Positions 34,102 to 41,916 of a stretch of 64,000 nt of DNA are shown in pieces. The stretch covers positions 817,501 through 881,500 of the forward strand of contig NC_022657.1 of NCBI RefSeq assembly GCF_000494755.1. The letters are read 5' to 3'. Source of the DNA: Amorphoplanes friuliensis DSM 7358 (GTDB lineage Bacteria; Actinomycetota; Actinomycetes; Mycobacteriales; Micromonosporaceae). The stretch's first letter is position 1, and each line of letters starts with the position of its first letter. A program made the translations under genes and the position numbers. The notes under the pieces were generated by a model. That model was not told where the DNA came from. It saw only the letters and a list, made by a program, of their open reading frames with translations, and did not search any database.

Positions 34102-35661
34102 TCAGGGCGAGGGCACCGTATGCATGTGATCGATCTGGACCGGCCTGTTGTGGAGAAGCCGCAGAAGAAGCACCCCTTTGCCCTCGTCGCGCTGGTCGTT
34201 GGTGTTCTGCTCGGCGGCACCGCCACCTATGGCTGGTACGTGCAACACGAAACCGCCGCCAAGGAGCGGGAGGTTGCGGTCTTTGTCTTCGCGGACTCCA
34301 GCCAGTACGTCGATGGTGGCAGCGTTGTTCTGCACGGCCGGGTCGCCAGCGTGACGGTCACCAGGCGGGTCACGTTGGTCAATGCTGGGCCGGTTCCGGT
34401 CAATGTTCGGAACCTGCGGGCTGATCAGCCCGGGCTGCGGGTACGGGGTGTTGAGAAGCAGCGGTGGGTTGCTCCCGGGGACACCGTGCAGGCCGACGCT
34501 GATGTGGAGATCGACTGCTTTCGGGGGCTGCCGCTCGGGCGGTTTCCCGTGACGTTGTCCGTGGAGACGGAAGACGCGCAGACTCAAGAGGCAGCACCGC
34601 GGGATGTTTTCGACGGGAGTGCTTGGAGTGAGCAGGCCGAGATCGCCTGCCGTGGGGAGAGCTGACTCTGCGTAATGCCAAGCGGGATGACAGCCATCCG
34701 ATGTCGCCCGTGCCCGGGCCGATCGTGCAACCGCCGCGACGTCTTCGCGCCATCTCTCCGGCGTTGAAGGCGTTGAAGGCGATGCGGTGATGCCGAACGC
34801 CTGATGGCAGTGGGGGAGCAGCGCGCGCACCACCGTGCTGTCGCCTTTGCGCCAGACCAAAGCCAGTAGTGCCGGGAGCTCGACCTTCTCGATCGGGATC
34901 GCCCGGAGCTCCTCGTGGTCGGTGGCCATCGAGGCGCTCAGGACCGCCACGCCGAGGCCGCGTGCGGCCAGGTCGGCGACCGCTCCCGGCGCTGTCGCCT
35001 GCAGCGCGACCGTCGGTCGCAAACCCGCGGCGGCGCAAGCTTGATCGAGGACCCCGCGGATCCCGGTGCCCACGGGCAGGCAGATCAACGGGTACGCGGT
35101 GAGCCGCCGAAGTGGCACACTCTCGCGCTCGGCCAGCGGGTGGTCGGCCGGCACCGCCGCGATCAGGCCCTCGCTGACGATGGTCATCGACTCGAGGCCG
35201 TCGGGGGGCTCGCCTGCGGATCCGACCAGGGCGATGTCGAGGGAGCCGGCGCGCACGCTGTCGATGAGCACGTCGGAGTTGGCCTCGTCGAGGGCGATCT
35301 CGATGCGGGGGTGCCGTTCGTGGAACGAGGCGAGCGCGTCGAACAGGGGTGTCACCGTGCAGCCGGTGATCATGCCGAGGCGGAGGCGTCCGCGGACCAG
35401 GCCGTTCACCTCGTCGCAGGCGTGGCGGATCGCTTGGGCTGCGGCCAGGGCGCTGCGGGCGTGGGGGAGGGCGGCGGCGCCGGCCGGGGTCAGGCGGACC
35501 AGGCGGGCGGATCGGTCGAACAGGTCGGCGCCGAGCTCGCGTTCGAACTGCCTGATCTGGGCGCTGACACCCGATTGGGTGATGTGCACGCGGTCCGCGG
35601 CTCTGGTGAAGTTGGCCTCCTCGGCCACGGCCACGAAGTATTCGAGCTGCCGCAGATCCAT
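34102..35661 (-). CDS. LysR-family regulator with abnormal C-terminal read-through
   Basis: Residues 1-290 are an ordinary LysR protein: an N-terminal winged helix (LEYFVAVAEEANFTRAADRV, ITQSGVSAQIRQFERELGAD) and a periplasmic-binding-like effector domain up to about HCHQAFGITASP. The frame then stays open for about 225 further residues of Arg/Pro/Ser-rich sequence antisense to the gene at 34120-34665. Family members are about 300 residues, so a stop codon has probably been lost or a small indel has occurred near 34.75 kb. A 9-bp direct repeat (GCGTTGAAG twice) lies at about 34763-34780. It is divergent from the SnoaL-like gene and likely regulates it. Confidence 0.8.
   Translation of the reverse strand: MDLRQLEYFVAVAEEANFTRAADRVHITQSGVSAQIRQFERELGADLFDRSARLVRLTPAGAAALPHARSALAAAQAIRHACDEVNGLVRGRLRLGMITGCTVTPLFDALASFHERHPRIEIALDEANSDVLIDSVRAGSLDIALVGSAGEPPDGLESMTIVSEGLIAAVPADHPLAERESVPLRRLTAYPLICLPVGTGIRGVLDQACAAAGLRPTVALQATAPGAVADLAARGLGVAVLSASMATDHEELRAIPIEKVELPALLALVWRKGDSTVVRALLPHCHQAFGITASPSTPSTPERWREDVAAVARSARARATSDGCHPAWHYAESALPTAGDLGLLTPSTPVENIPRCCLLSLRVFRLHGQRHGKPPERQPPKAVDLHISVGLHGVPGSNPPLLLNTPYPQPGLISPQVPNIDRNRPSIDQRDPPGDRHAGDPAVQNNAATIDVLAGVREDKDRNLPLLGGGFVLHVPAIGGGAAEQNTNDQRDEGKGVLLLRLLHNRPVQIDHMHTVPSP
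34120..34665 (+). CDS. Single-pass membrane protein with extracytoplasmic beta domain
   Basis: The 181-residue protein starts at ATG 34120. A short basic cytosolic N-terminus (EKPQKKH) precedes one helix (PFALVALVVGVLLGGTATYG, residues 19-38). The rest, outside the membrane, looks like an Ig-like beta sandwich (VVLHGRVASVTVTRRVTLVN) with two Cys near the end that could pair. I know no specific function. The whole gene lies antisense within the long 3' tail of the LysR frame. Confidence 0.7.
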   Translation: MHVIDLDRPVVEKPQKKHPFALVALVVGVLLGGTATYGWYVQHETAAKEREVAVFVFADSSQYVDGGSVVLHGRVASVTVTRRVTLVNAGPVPVNVRNLRADQPGLRVRGVEKQRWVAPGDTVQADADVEIDCFRGLPLGRFPVTLSVETEDAQTQEAAPRDVFDGSAWSEQAEIACRGES

Positions 35662-35678
35662 GAGCGCAGATTCTAGCT

Positions 35679-35708
35679 ATGACAAGAACTATCTGTTGGA
35701 CTTGTCAT
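35679..35708. promoter_or_regulatory. Candidate LysR operator
   Basis: ATGACAAG at 35679-35686 and CTTGTCAT at 35701-35708 form a perfect inverted repeat with 14 bp between. It fills the 67-bp gap between the divergent LysR and SnoaL starts. The size and position suit a LysR tetramer site. Confidence 0.6.
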
Positions 35709-35728
35709 CCGTTCGGGGAAAAGCTGGC

Positions 35729-36091
35729 ATGATGACCGATCGCGAGAAGGCCACCAGGCCCGAAGACCTCACCCGCCTGTTCGTCGAGCGCGCCAACGCC
35801 AAGGACGCCGAGGGTCTTGCGCTGCTCTACGAGGAGGACGCGGTGATGGCGTACCCGCCCGGGAGCCGGACCGTCGGCCGGGACGCCATCCGCAAGCTGT
35901 GGGAAGAGGCTCTGCCGCACCTGCCGGCGTTCGAGCCCGAGGAGCCGCTGCCGACCCTGATCAGCGGCGACCTCGCGCTCACCTCCACACCGCCCAAGGG
36001 CGGCTCCGGCGCCCGTGCCCAGGTGGTCCGGCGGCAGAGCGACGGCACCTGGTTGCGGGTTCTTGATCAGCCTGAGTTCACAGGCAGGTGA
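35729..36091 (+). CDS. SnoaL/DUF4440-like NTF2-fold protein
   Basis: The protein has 120 residues from ATG 35729 (MMTDREKATR; ATG 35732 is equally possible). It has the cone-fold signature: LTRLFVERANAKDAEGLALL, YEEDAVMAYPPG, VGRDAIRKLWEEAL, and a terminal strand WLRVLDQPEF. Small NTF2-fold proteins act as isomerases, hydrolases or binding proteins, and the catalytic type cannot be told here. It is divergent from LysR with a shared operator, and overlaps the convergent secreted-protein gene by 14 bp. Confidence 0.82.
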   Translation: MMTDREKATRPEDLTRLFVERANAKDAEGLALLYEEDAVMAYPPGSRTVGRDAIRKLWEEALPHLPAFEPEEPLPTLISGDLALTSTPPKGGSGARAQVVRRQSDGTWLRVLDQPEFTGR

Positions 36092-37130
36092 TGCAGGTGC
36101 CGGGCGGGTCGCCGTTCCAGACGACGTCGACGGGCTTGAGGACCCGGGGATCGTTGTTCGGAATCCGCACGACTCGCGTGACACCCCGGGAGTTCGTCTC
36201 GACCGCCACACACGCCAGGTGGTGGGCGTAGCTGCCGTCGTCCGTCTGCTGCCGGCCCGAGGTGACACAGACCGCCTCCTCACCCGTACGCAAGGGGCCC
36301 GCGCGGTCGAAGCGGACAACACTGCCGCCCTCGTCCAGGCTCCACGTGTTGCCGAGCCGTCCGCCGTGCACGCCGTAGAAGACCGTGCCGACGCTGAGGG
36401 TCTCGAGGGTGTCGGGCGCGCAGGCGCGTACCGATCCGGTCAGGCGGACGGTGCCGGTGCTGGTCAGGCCGGCGGAGTCGAGGCGGAGCCGGGTGCAGCC
36501 CGGGACGACCGTGCCGGGCGCCGGCAACGTCTCCGGCTCGGGCAGCGTCGCGACCGGGTCGGTGATCAGGCAGTTGCCGCAGCCCGCCGGGGCGCTGTCG
36601 CCGGGTGCCGGGATGCGTTCGAGCGGCGAGGTGACGATCGGGTCGTCGAGCGGCACGGTCTCGACGTCCCACTCCGACTGGTCCTCGGTCCAGACCGGCC
36701 GGAAGCAGTACGCGTTCTCGGCGACGTCACCGGTCAGCCCGGTGCTCAGGCACATCGCAGCAAGATCACCCGAGATCGTCCCGGTACGCCGCCACGTCAT
36801 GTCCCCGATCGAGTTGGTCTGCCACGGTGAGCCCATCCACCCGTGTACCACTCCGTCGGTGACGTTGTATTGCGTGAGCGCGAGGCGTACGCCCTTGACC
36901 GGCGCGGGATTGTCCGCACACGGGCGCGAGAAGCCGACGAGGTTGACGACGTCGATCGTGTTCGGCTCGGCGTTGCGCCAGGCCATCAGGCGCGTGACCC
37001 CGGTTTCCAGACAAGCCTTCGGGTACGGCCACGCCGAGGCTGAAGTGGGCGAGGACGGCGGGGCTGCGGCCGCGGGTGCGGGCAGCCCGGCGACCGCGGC
37101 CAGCAGGACCGCGAAGAGGCGTACGAGCAT
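36078..37130 (-). CDS. Secreted Cys-containing protein of unknown function
   Basis: The 350-residue protein starts at ATG 37130, whose A is shared with the stop of the upstream LuxR gene, so translation is coupled. The signal peptide is clear (LFAVLLAAVAGLPAPAAAA). The mature part has about ten Cys, including GCGNCL and a final CITCL, suggesting several disulfides, in a Thr/Val/Gly-rich beta background (TSTGTVRLTGSVRACAPDTL). I recognise no domain. Co-transcription with a LuxR-type regulator suggests developmentally or environmentally controlled export. Confidence 0.72.
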   Translation of the reverse strand: MLVRLFAVLLAAVAGLPAPAAAAPPSSPTSASAWPYPKACLETGVTRLMAWRNAEPNTIDVVNLVGFSRPCADNPAPVKGVRLALTQYNVTDGVVHGWMGSPWQTNSIGDMTWRRTGTISGDLAAMCLSTGLTGDVAENAYCFRPVWTEDQSEWDVETVPLDDPIVTSPLERIPAPGDSAPAGCGNCLITDPVATLPEPETLPAPGTVVPGCTRLRLDSAGLTSTGTVRLTGSVRACAPDTLETLSVGTVFYGVHGGRLGNTWSLDEGGSVVRFDRAGPLRTGEEAVCVTSGRQQTDDGSYAHHLACVAVETNSRGVTRVVRIPNNDPRVLKPVDVVWNGDPPGTCITCL

Positions 37131-38245
37131 CAGGACTCCTGGTCGGGCAGGGCGAGTGAGGGAGGGGCGGCGACCCGGAGGGCGCCGAGGGCGAGGCCGA
37201 GCTGGAAGCGGTTCTCCACGCCGAGGCGGTCCATCAGCGCCCGCAGGATGCCGGTGACCGATCGGGCGCTGATCCGCAGGTGCTGGGCGGCGCTCTGGTC
37301 GGTGTGCCCGGCCGCCAGCAGGGTGATCAGCTTCTGTTCGCGCTCCGAGAGCCGGATGGCCGGGAGTGCGAGGTGTGCGGCGGCGCCGTCCCACTGCCGT
37401 TCGAAGAGCCTGATCAGCGCCTGCACGACTGAAGGCCGGCTGACCTCGAGATATCCACGTTCGAGGTTGGCGGGGTCGGCCGGGAAGAGCGAGATCCGAT
37501 GGTCGACGATGACCAGCTTCAGCGGCACGCCGGGTGACTCGCGCCGCTGGAAGGAGGTGCCGTTGACCAGGTGTCCGCTGACGTCGAGCGGGTCGCCGTC
37601 GGCCGGTGGCAGGGCCAGCACGCGCACGCGGACACCACGGGCGAGCAGGGCCAGGTCGAGCGGGGCGGCGGCCCGTGCGGACTCCGCGTCGATCGCCTGG
37701 TCGTTGCTCATCGTCAGGAAGTCGCGGATGTCCGAGCCCAGCACCTCGGCCAGACGCGTCCGGGCCCGGTCGCGGCTGGACAGATAGCGAACGCCGTCCG
37801 CGCAGGTGCCCGGCGTGCCCGGCGCCGTGACCAGGGGCAGGTCCCGGCCGACCGGTGTTGCCCGCAGGGCCCGCAGCACGGCGTGGTGCGACCGCTCGCG
37901 AGCTTCTGCGTTCACGATCTGGAGCCGGCGGGTCCGCAGCGCGGTGACCACCTCGGCCGGGCGGCGGGCGGTCCAGATCCGCGCCGCGGCACGACTGTCG
38001 TCGGTGGACACGACCGCGTCGCACTCGTGCAGCTCGGCCAGGGCCTGATCGGTACGCCGGACCGGAAGCCCGAGCTCGCTCGACAGCACCCGCCGAGGAC
38101 GCGGACCGAACGTGGCGAGGGTGCGGAAGACGAGGTCCGCATCGCTGGACAGTCCCCAGCGCACGAGTGAGGGCAGGGCAGCGCCGATCGGAACGGAACT
38201 GGTCACCACCGGTACTCCCTCCGCCGCCACGACGTCGACCGTCAT
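37130..38245 (-). CDS. LuxR-type HTH regulator with TrmB/PLD-like N-terminal region
   Basis: The 371-residue protein has an N-terminal winged-helix-like segment (DLVFRTLATFGPRPRRVLSS, residues 37-75), a central ligand or PLD-like region and a C-terminal LuxR HTH (LSEREQKLITLLAAGHTDQS, SARSVTGILRALMDRLGVEN, about 300-355). This architecture is frequent in actinobacteria as regulators beside small-peptide or secreted-protein genes. It is followed directly by the secreted protein gene, and preceded by a fragment that copies its HTH. Confidence 0.82.
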   Translation of the reverse strand: MTVDVVAAEGVPVVTSSVPIGAALPSLVRWGLSSDADLVFRTLATFGPRPRRVLSSELGLPVRRTDQALAELHECDAVVSTDDSRAAARIWTARRPAEVVTALRTRRLQIVNAEARERSHHAVLRALRATPVGRDLPLVTAPGTPGTCADGVRYLSSRDRARTRLAEVLGSDIRDFLTMSNDQAIDAESARAAAPLDLALLARGVRVRVLALPPADGDPLDVSGHLVNGTSFQRRESPGVPLKLVIVDHRISLFPADPANLERGYLEVSRPSVVQALIRLFERQWDGAAAHLALPAIRLSEREQKLITLLAAGHTDQSAAQHLRISARSVTGILRALMDRLGVENRFQLGLALGALRVAAPPSLALPDQES

Positions 38246-38592
38246 CGATTGTCACCCCTGTCCTCGACCGGTGGGACGTGGGCCTTGCGGAGAAATCCGA
38301 GGGCGAGGCCGAGCTGGAAGCGGTTCTCCACGCCGAGGCGGTCCATCAGACTGCGCAGGACGTAGGTCACCGACCGCGCGCTGATGCCGAGCTGCTCCGC
38401 CGCGCTCACGTCGGTGTGACCCTGCGCCAGCAGCGCCACCAGCTCGCGCTCGCGGTCGGTCAGCGTGATCTTCGGCAAGCCCGTGCTCCATCTGGTGCGC
38501 AACCGGTGTATCGACGCCGGTAGGCAATCACAGTGCCCCTTACCGGTCGAGGTCTGCCGGTTCCGCCGGGGTGAAGTTGCGCAAAAGCGCAT
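38242..38592 (-). pseudogene. Stand-alone or truncated LuxR HTH copy
   Basis: The protein has 116 residues if ATG 38592 is used; the true start is unclear and no ribosome site is visible. Only the C-terminal about 75 residues resemble a protein domain: LTDRERELVALLAQGHTDVS and SARSVTYVLRSLMDRLGVEN, a paralogue of the end of the next gene. A 53-bp stretch (38297-38349) is identical in DNA to 37185-37237. The N-terminal ligand part is absent, so this is a partial duplication, either decayed or a small free HTH protein. Its stop overlaps the next start by 4 bp. Confidence 0.6.
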
Positions 38593-38782
38593 CCGGGCGC
38601 TGCGGTATCCCGCAACTTGGGTCGCCGGTCGTCCCGTGCCGTTGACCGGCGCGCCCCTGGTTTCGCACCCTGGCCCGCAGGGCGGAGCCGACATTCAAAC
38701 GGGGGATGTCGGCCCCGCCCCGGTGCTTCCGGAGCGGAAACAATTTCGTGCTACCGTGGGCCTTGCTCCAGTTCTGAATCCG

Positions 38783-38811
38783 TTGACGTTTCTGCGCCTG
38801 ATGGGTAATCG
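38783..38811 (+). promoter_or_regulatory. Sigma70-type promoter before a small conserved gene
   Basis: TTGACG at 38783-38788, a 17-bp spacer and TAATCG at 38806-38811 lie in an AT-rich stretch 60 bp upstream of the ATG at 38873. Apart from this, 38593-38872 shows no gene. Confidence 0.5.
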
Positions 38812-38872
38812 TTCCCGTCCGGCGCTTTTTGTTTTTACCGGCGTCAAGCCACATCTCTCGACGGGCCCAGAC

Positions 38873-39043
38873 ATGATCATTCAGAAGAGCGTCATCATCG
38901 CCAAGCTCCGCGAGCGTGGCCTGGACGTCCGCGCCGACTTCGTCGACCGCGAGTTGCCCGACGAGGTCGACACCTTGCGTTTCGGTGGCCTGCTGTCGAC
39001 GCTGAACCTCGATCTGAAAGAACTCCAGGCTCCGTCCTCGTAA
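38873..39043 (+). CDS. Small conserved actinobacterial protein
   Basis: The 56-residue protein starts at ATG 38873 (MIIQKSVIIAKLRERGLDVR). It is charged and mostly helical, with ADFVDRELPDEVDTLRFGGL in the middle and no membrane segment. Short proteins of this pattern are widespread in actinobacteria, with no assigned role that I know. It has its own promoter-like sequence upstream and precedes a small acidic ORF and the STAS gene on the same strand. Confidence 0.65.
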   Translation: MIIQKSVIIAKLRERGLDVRADFVDRELPDEVDTLRFGGLLSTLNLDLKELQAPSS

Positions 39044-39075
39044 CTGACCCGACTCACAGATCATCGGACCGGTGA

Positions 39076-39249
39076 ATGAAATCTACCGACGAGCACGACC
39101 CCTCCCTGTTCCTCGCGCCGGCCGACGCGGTCGTGCCGGAGCCGGAGGCGGAGACTGCCGACAGCAGCGCCGAGGCGATGACACGCCTGCGTGACCCGTT
39201 CGCCGTCAAGCCCGAGCCGCCGCGGCGGGAAGCAGACCGTCGAGCCTGA
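39076..39249 (+). CDS. Small acidic ORF upstream of the STAS gene
   Basis: The 57-residue frame runs from ATG 39076 (MKSTDEHDPSLFLAPADAVV) to TGA 39249. It is acidic and Pro/Glu-rich in the middle and basic at the end. It ends 18 bp before the STAS start, whose ribosome site GGGGAGG lies in that gap. Codon third positions are G/C-rich as in real genes here, but nothing else supports it. It could be a small regulator of the STAS gene or a chance frame. Confidence 0.4.
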   Translation: MKSTDEHDPSLFLAPADAVVPEPEAETADSSAEAMTRLRDPFAVKPEPPRREADRRA

Positions 39250-39267
39250 GCAGGGGGAGGTCCGGTC

Positions 39268-39630
39268 ATGACCGTCGCGCGGTTGGAGTTTGCCGGTGCG
39301 ACGGGGACGACACGCCTGGAAGTGGCGGTCTGCGGCACGGTGATCCAGTTGACCGGTGACCTCGACATGGCCACCGCTCCCGATCTTGACCGGCTCATCG
39401 CCGGCCTGCTCGGAGACACCCCCACGGTGCTGGTCCTGGACCTGCATCGTCTCGATTTCCTCGGCGCCGCGGGCATCACCTGCCTGCTCGGCATCCGCGA
39501 CCGCCTCGCCGCCCGGCACGGCCTGCTGGTGCTGCGCGAGCTGCCTGCCCAGGTCAGGCGCGTTCTGGAGATCACCCAGCTGCTCGACGAGTTCGACGTC
39601 GGCGGAAGTGCACGCTCGGTGCACTACTGA
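39268..39630 (+). CDS. STAS-domain anti-sigma factor antagonist-like protein
   Basis: The 120-residue protein is a single STAS domain, with ribosome site GGGGAGG before ATG 39268. The landmarks are VIQLTGDLDMATAPDLDRLI and VLDLHRLDFLGAAGITCLLG. The loop that normally carries the phosphorylated Ser (DSSG) reads GAAG, so it cannot be switched off by an RsbW-type kinase in the standard way. It may act constitutively or respond to another partner. A HATPase-domain gene follows about 100 bp downstream on the same strand. Confidence 0.87.
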   Translation: MTVARLEFAGATGTTRLEVAVCGTVIQLTGDLDMATAPDLDRLIAGLLGDTPTVLVLDLHRLDFLGAAGITCLLGIRDRLAARHGLLVLRELPAQVRRVLEITQLLDEFDVGGSARSVHY

Positions 39631-39664
39631 CGACGCGGCTGTGCGGTGGCACACTGTCACGGTG

Positions 39665-39685
39665 CGGCGCCGGCTCCCGGCGCCG
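39665..39685 (+). terminator. Hairpin between the STAS and HATPase genes
   Basis: CGGCGCCGG and CCGGCGCCG flank a 3-base loop 35 bp past the STAS stop. It may be a weak terminator. Its position argues for the later HATPase start at 39736. Confidence 0.45.
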
Positions 39686-39735
39686 TCCGATGGGCGCGAC
39701 GCTCACCGTCGGCTGACGAGTCAGCGGGGCGTCTG

Positions 39736-40155
39736 TTGTCACACTCTTCCTCAGCACCTGAGCTGCCCGACGGCAGCCGGAACGCCGTGCTCGGCGACCT
39801 GCCGTCCGCCGGCACCGCGTGCGGCATCGGGCGCCGTTTTGTCGCGGCCCAGCTGCGAGGGTGGCAGGTGGACGAGTCGATCGTCGAGGTCGCGGTGCTC
39901 ATCACCAGCGAACTCGTGGCGAACGCCGTCAACCACGCCCCACCGCCCGGTCACCTGCAGGTGAGCCTCGACGGCCGCCGGGTCCGGATCGAGGTCACCG
40001 ACGCGAGCCCGCTGCCACCGGAGATCGTCTCGCCGGGTGCCCTGGCCACCGGCGGCCGAGGGCTGCTGCTCATCGGCCGGCTCGCGTCCGGCTGGGGCTG
40101 GGAGCCGCAAGCCCCGGGAAAGGTGGTCTGGTGTGAGGTGATTCTCCCGGCCTGA
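39736..40155 (+). CDS. RsbW-like HATPase (anti-sigma factor type)
   Basis: The protein has 139 residues from TTG 39736, the usual length for this family; an in-frame GTG at 39646 would add 30 Arg/Pro-rich residues and span the hairpin. It has the GHKL motifs: N-box LITSELVANAVNHA, a D-box-like EVTDASPLPPE, and G-box ATGGRGLLLIGRLA. Such proteins bind ATP and act as anti-sigma kinases or related switches. Pairing with the upstream STAS gene suggests a partner-switch module, but no sigma factor gene is nearby. Confidence 0.82.
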   Translation: MSHSSSAPELPDGSRNAVLGDLPSAGTACGIGRRFVAAQLRGWQVDESIVEVAVLITSELVANAVNHAPPPGHLQVSLDGRRVRIEVTDASPLPPEIVSPGALATGGRGLLLIGRLASGWGWEPQAPGKVVWCEVILPA

Positions 40156-40180
40156 AGCTCGCGCTTGTACGCTGCGAATT

Positions 40181-40594
40181 GTGGGTAGTTCGCAAACGCC
40201 GGAGCATCGGAGGAGGGCGGCCGAGTTGGACGAGCGTGAGCGTCGCCTGGATGCTCGTGAACGCGCTGCGGACGAGCGCGACAGGCATGCCGACCGGCGG
40301 GAACGTGACGCCGACCAGCGCGAGATCGACGCCGACGCGCGCGAGGTGCAGGCCACCGAGCGCGAGCGGCTCCTCGACGAGGAAGCACTCCACCAGGGCG
40401 ACCGCAGTGTGGACCCCATCGACCGGTTCCGCGACGCCATCGAGCGGACCTCGGCCAAGACCGACCGCAGCAACGACTTCTTGCAGCGTTCCCGGGCTGC
40501 CGTCCAGCGGGGCGTCGACCGCATCGACCGGATCCGCCAGGAGACGGCCGACCACCGCCCGAACGAGTCCGACCCCGAGCAGCCCGTCAGCTGA
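40181..40594 (+). CDS. Highly charged coiled-coil protein
   Basis: The 137-residue protein starts at GTG 40181. Residues 10-75 are an almost uninterrupted Glu/Arg/Asp repeat (AELDERERRLDARERAADER) with heptad-like spacing, predicting a long coiled coil or single alpha-helix. The C-terminal half is also helical and charged. There is no catalytic motif. The function is unknown. It follows the HATPase gene by 25 bp on the same strand, so it may be co-transcribed with the STAS/HATPase pair. Confidence 0.7.
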   Translation: MGSSQTPEHRRRAAELDERERRLDARERAADERDRHADRRERDADQREIDADAREVQATERERLLDEEALHQGDRSVDPIDRFRDAIERTSAKTDRSNDFLQRSRAAVQRGVDRIDRIRQETADHRPNESDPEQPVS

Positions 40595-40612
40595 CGGTTT
40601 CCGCGGCAATCC

Positions 40613-41557
40613 TCACGGGACCACCACGATGCGGCAGTCGGTGCGGTGCCAGGCGGTGGTGATGTCGTGCAGGCGTACCGTCTCGAAGTCGACCGTGAGC
40701 CGGCCGGCTGCCGCATGCGAGGCGATCAGGGTGAGTGTGTCGGCGCGGAGCTGCGGGGTCAGCTCGTTGTTGGTGTACCCGAGGATCCGCAGTGAACCGC
40801 TGCGCAGCGTCGCCGAGTCCAGCGGCGCAATCTCGCCCGCCGCGCTGCCGAGATTGACCAGCCGGCCACCGGGACGCAGCGCCCGCAACGCGGCCGCCGC
40901 CGGCACCCCGAAAAGCGGATCAAGAACAAGATCGACCGGCCCGTCGGCTGCCGCTCGCATCCTGGCCGCCAGGTGCGCGATCTCCGCACCTTCCTCCAGA
41001 GGTACGACCACAGCAGCGCCCGCCCGAGCCGCGCGCTGTTGTGCCCGTTCGGAACGCGCGACCGCCACGACCCTCCGGGCACCCGCGAGCAGGGCGAGCT
41101 GCACGGCCGCCTGCCCGACCACGCCGCCGGCGCCGAGCACGAGCACCTGCTCGCCCGGTTGGAGCTCGCCGCGCCAGGTCAGCGCCAGGTGCGCGGCCAC
41201 CGCGGAGAGCCCGAGCGCCGCCACCAGCCGGTGATCGGCGCCCTCGGGCAGCTCGACGGTGTCGGCGGCGCGCACCGCCGCGAACTCCGCCAGACTGCCG
41301 TCGCCCGGCCGCATGCCCGCACTGGTCGGGAACCACACCGCGGTGCCGTCCTCGCGGACGCCGACACCCTGCACACCCGGGACGTACGGGGTGTCGGGTT
41401 CGCCGAAGTACGACGTGCCGGACGCGCAGAGCAGATCCAGCGGGGTGATGGACGCGGCGGTGACGCGTACCAGAATCTCGTCGTCTCCCGGCACGGGCGC
41501 CGCGCGGTCACCGAGGGCCGGCGGAGCGCCGCAGGCGTGCAGCAGCGCGGCCCGCAT
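40613..41557 (-). CDS. Zinc-independent MDR alcohol dehydrogenase/quinone reductase-like protein
   Basis: The 314-residue protein starts at ATG 41557 (MRAALLHACGAPPAL). It is a medium-chain dehydrogenase fold: an N-terminal GroES-like part (EILVRVTAASITPLDLLCAS) and a Rossmann part with VLVLGAGGVVGQAAVQLA near residue 145. The structural-zinc Cys cluster is absent, as in quinone oxidoreductases, which use NADPH. It is the last gene of the catabolic operon, coupled to ligA (TGATG). It could reduce an unsaturated ring-cleavage product. Confidence 0.85.
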   Translation of the reverse strand: MRAALLHACGAPPALGDRAAPVPGDDEILVRVTAASITPLDLLCASGTSYFGEPDTPYVPGVQGVGVREDGTAVWFPTSAGMRPGDGSLAEFAAVRAADTVELPEGADHRLVAALGLSAVAAHLALTWRGELQPGEQVLVLGAGGVVGQAAVQLALLAGARRVVAVARSERAQQRAARAGAAVVVPLEEGAEIAHLAARMRAAADGPVDLVLDPLFGVPAAAALRALRPGGRLVNLGSAAGEIAPLDSATLRSGSLRILGYTNNELTPQLRADTLTLIASHAAAGRLTVDFETVRLHDITTAWHRTDCRIVVVP

Positions 41558-41916
41558 CAGGTGGCGATGTCCGGGTAGGGCATCGAGAAGTGCGCGAGGC
41601 GCGCGCCGAAGGCCTTCTGATATTCGAGCGGGCCGTGGTCGCGCTCGAACATCGCGATGAACAGCGTCAGCGTGAGGAACGGGTGTGCGCCCAGCGAGAA
41701 GAGCGCCACGTGGTCGTGCGCCGCGAGGGCTTCGCGTTCCTCGTCGGTGAACCGCTGCCACGTGCTGGCCTCACCGCCGTGACAGTTGAGCACGGTGTTG
41801 GCGCGCTCGGCCTCCCACCAGGTGACCGTGCCACGCGGGTCCTCGCGGTAGCGCTCGACCAGCTCCGGATCGCGGTCGATCATGTAGAGGAACTTGTCGA
41901 TCAGGTATTTGCTCAC
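41557..41916 (-). CDS. LigA-like extradiol dioxygenase small subunit
   Basis: The 119-residue protein starts MSKYLIDKFLYMIDRDPELV and matches the all-helical alpha subunit of protocatechuate 4,5-dioxygenase. That subunit caps the active site of LigB and contacts the substrate carboxylate. It overlaps ligB by 4 bp (ATGA) and the following dehydrogenase by one base, so all three are translationally coupled. As a separate short gene it follows the two-subunit arrangement rather than the fused form of gallate dioxygenases. Confidence 0.85.
   Translation of the reverse strand: MSKYLIDKFLYMIDRDPELVERYREDPRGTVTWWEAERANTVLNCHGGEASTWQRFTDEEREALAAHDHVALFSLGAHPFLTLTLFIAMFERDHGPLEYQKAFGARLAHFSMPYPDIAT

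Noticed and set aside
36385..37257. Plus-strand frame over the secreted Cys-rich gene
   Set aside because: Antisense shadow; the minus-strand frame has the signal peptide and coupled start.
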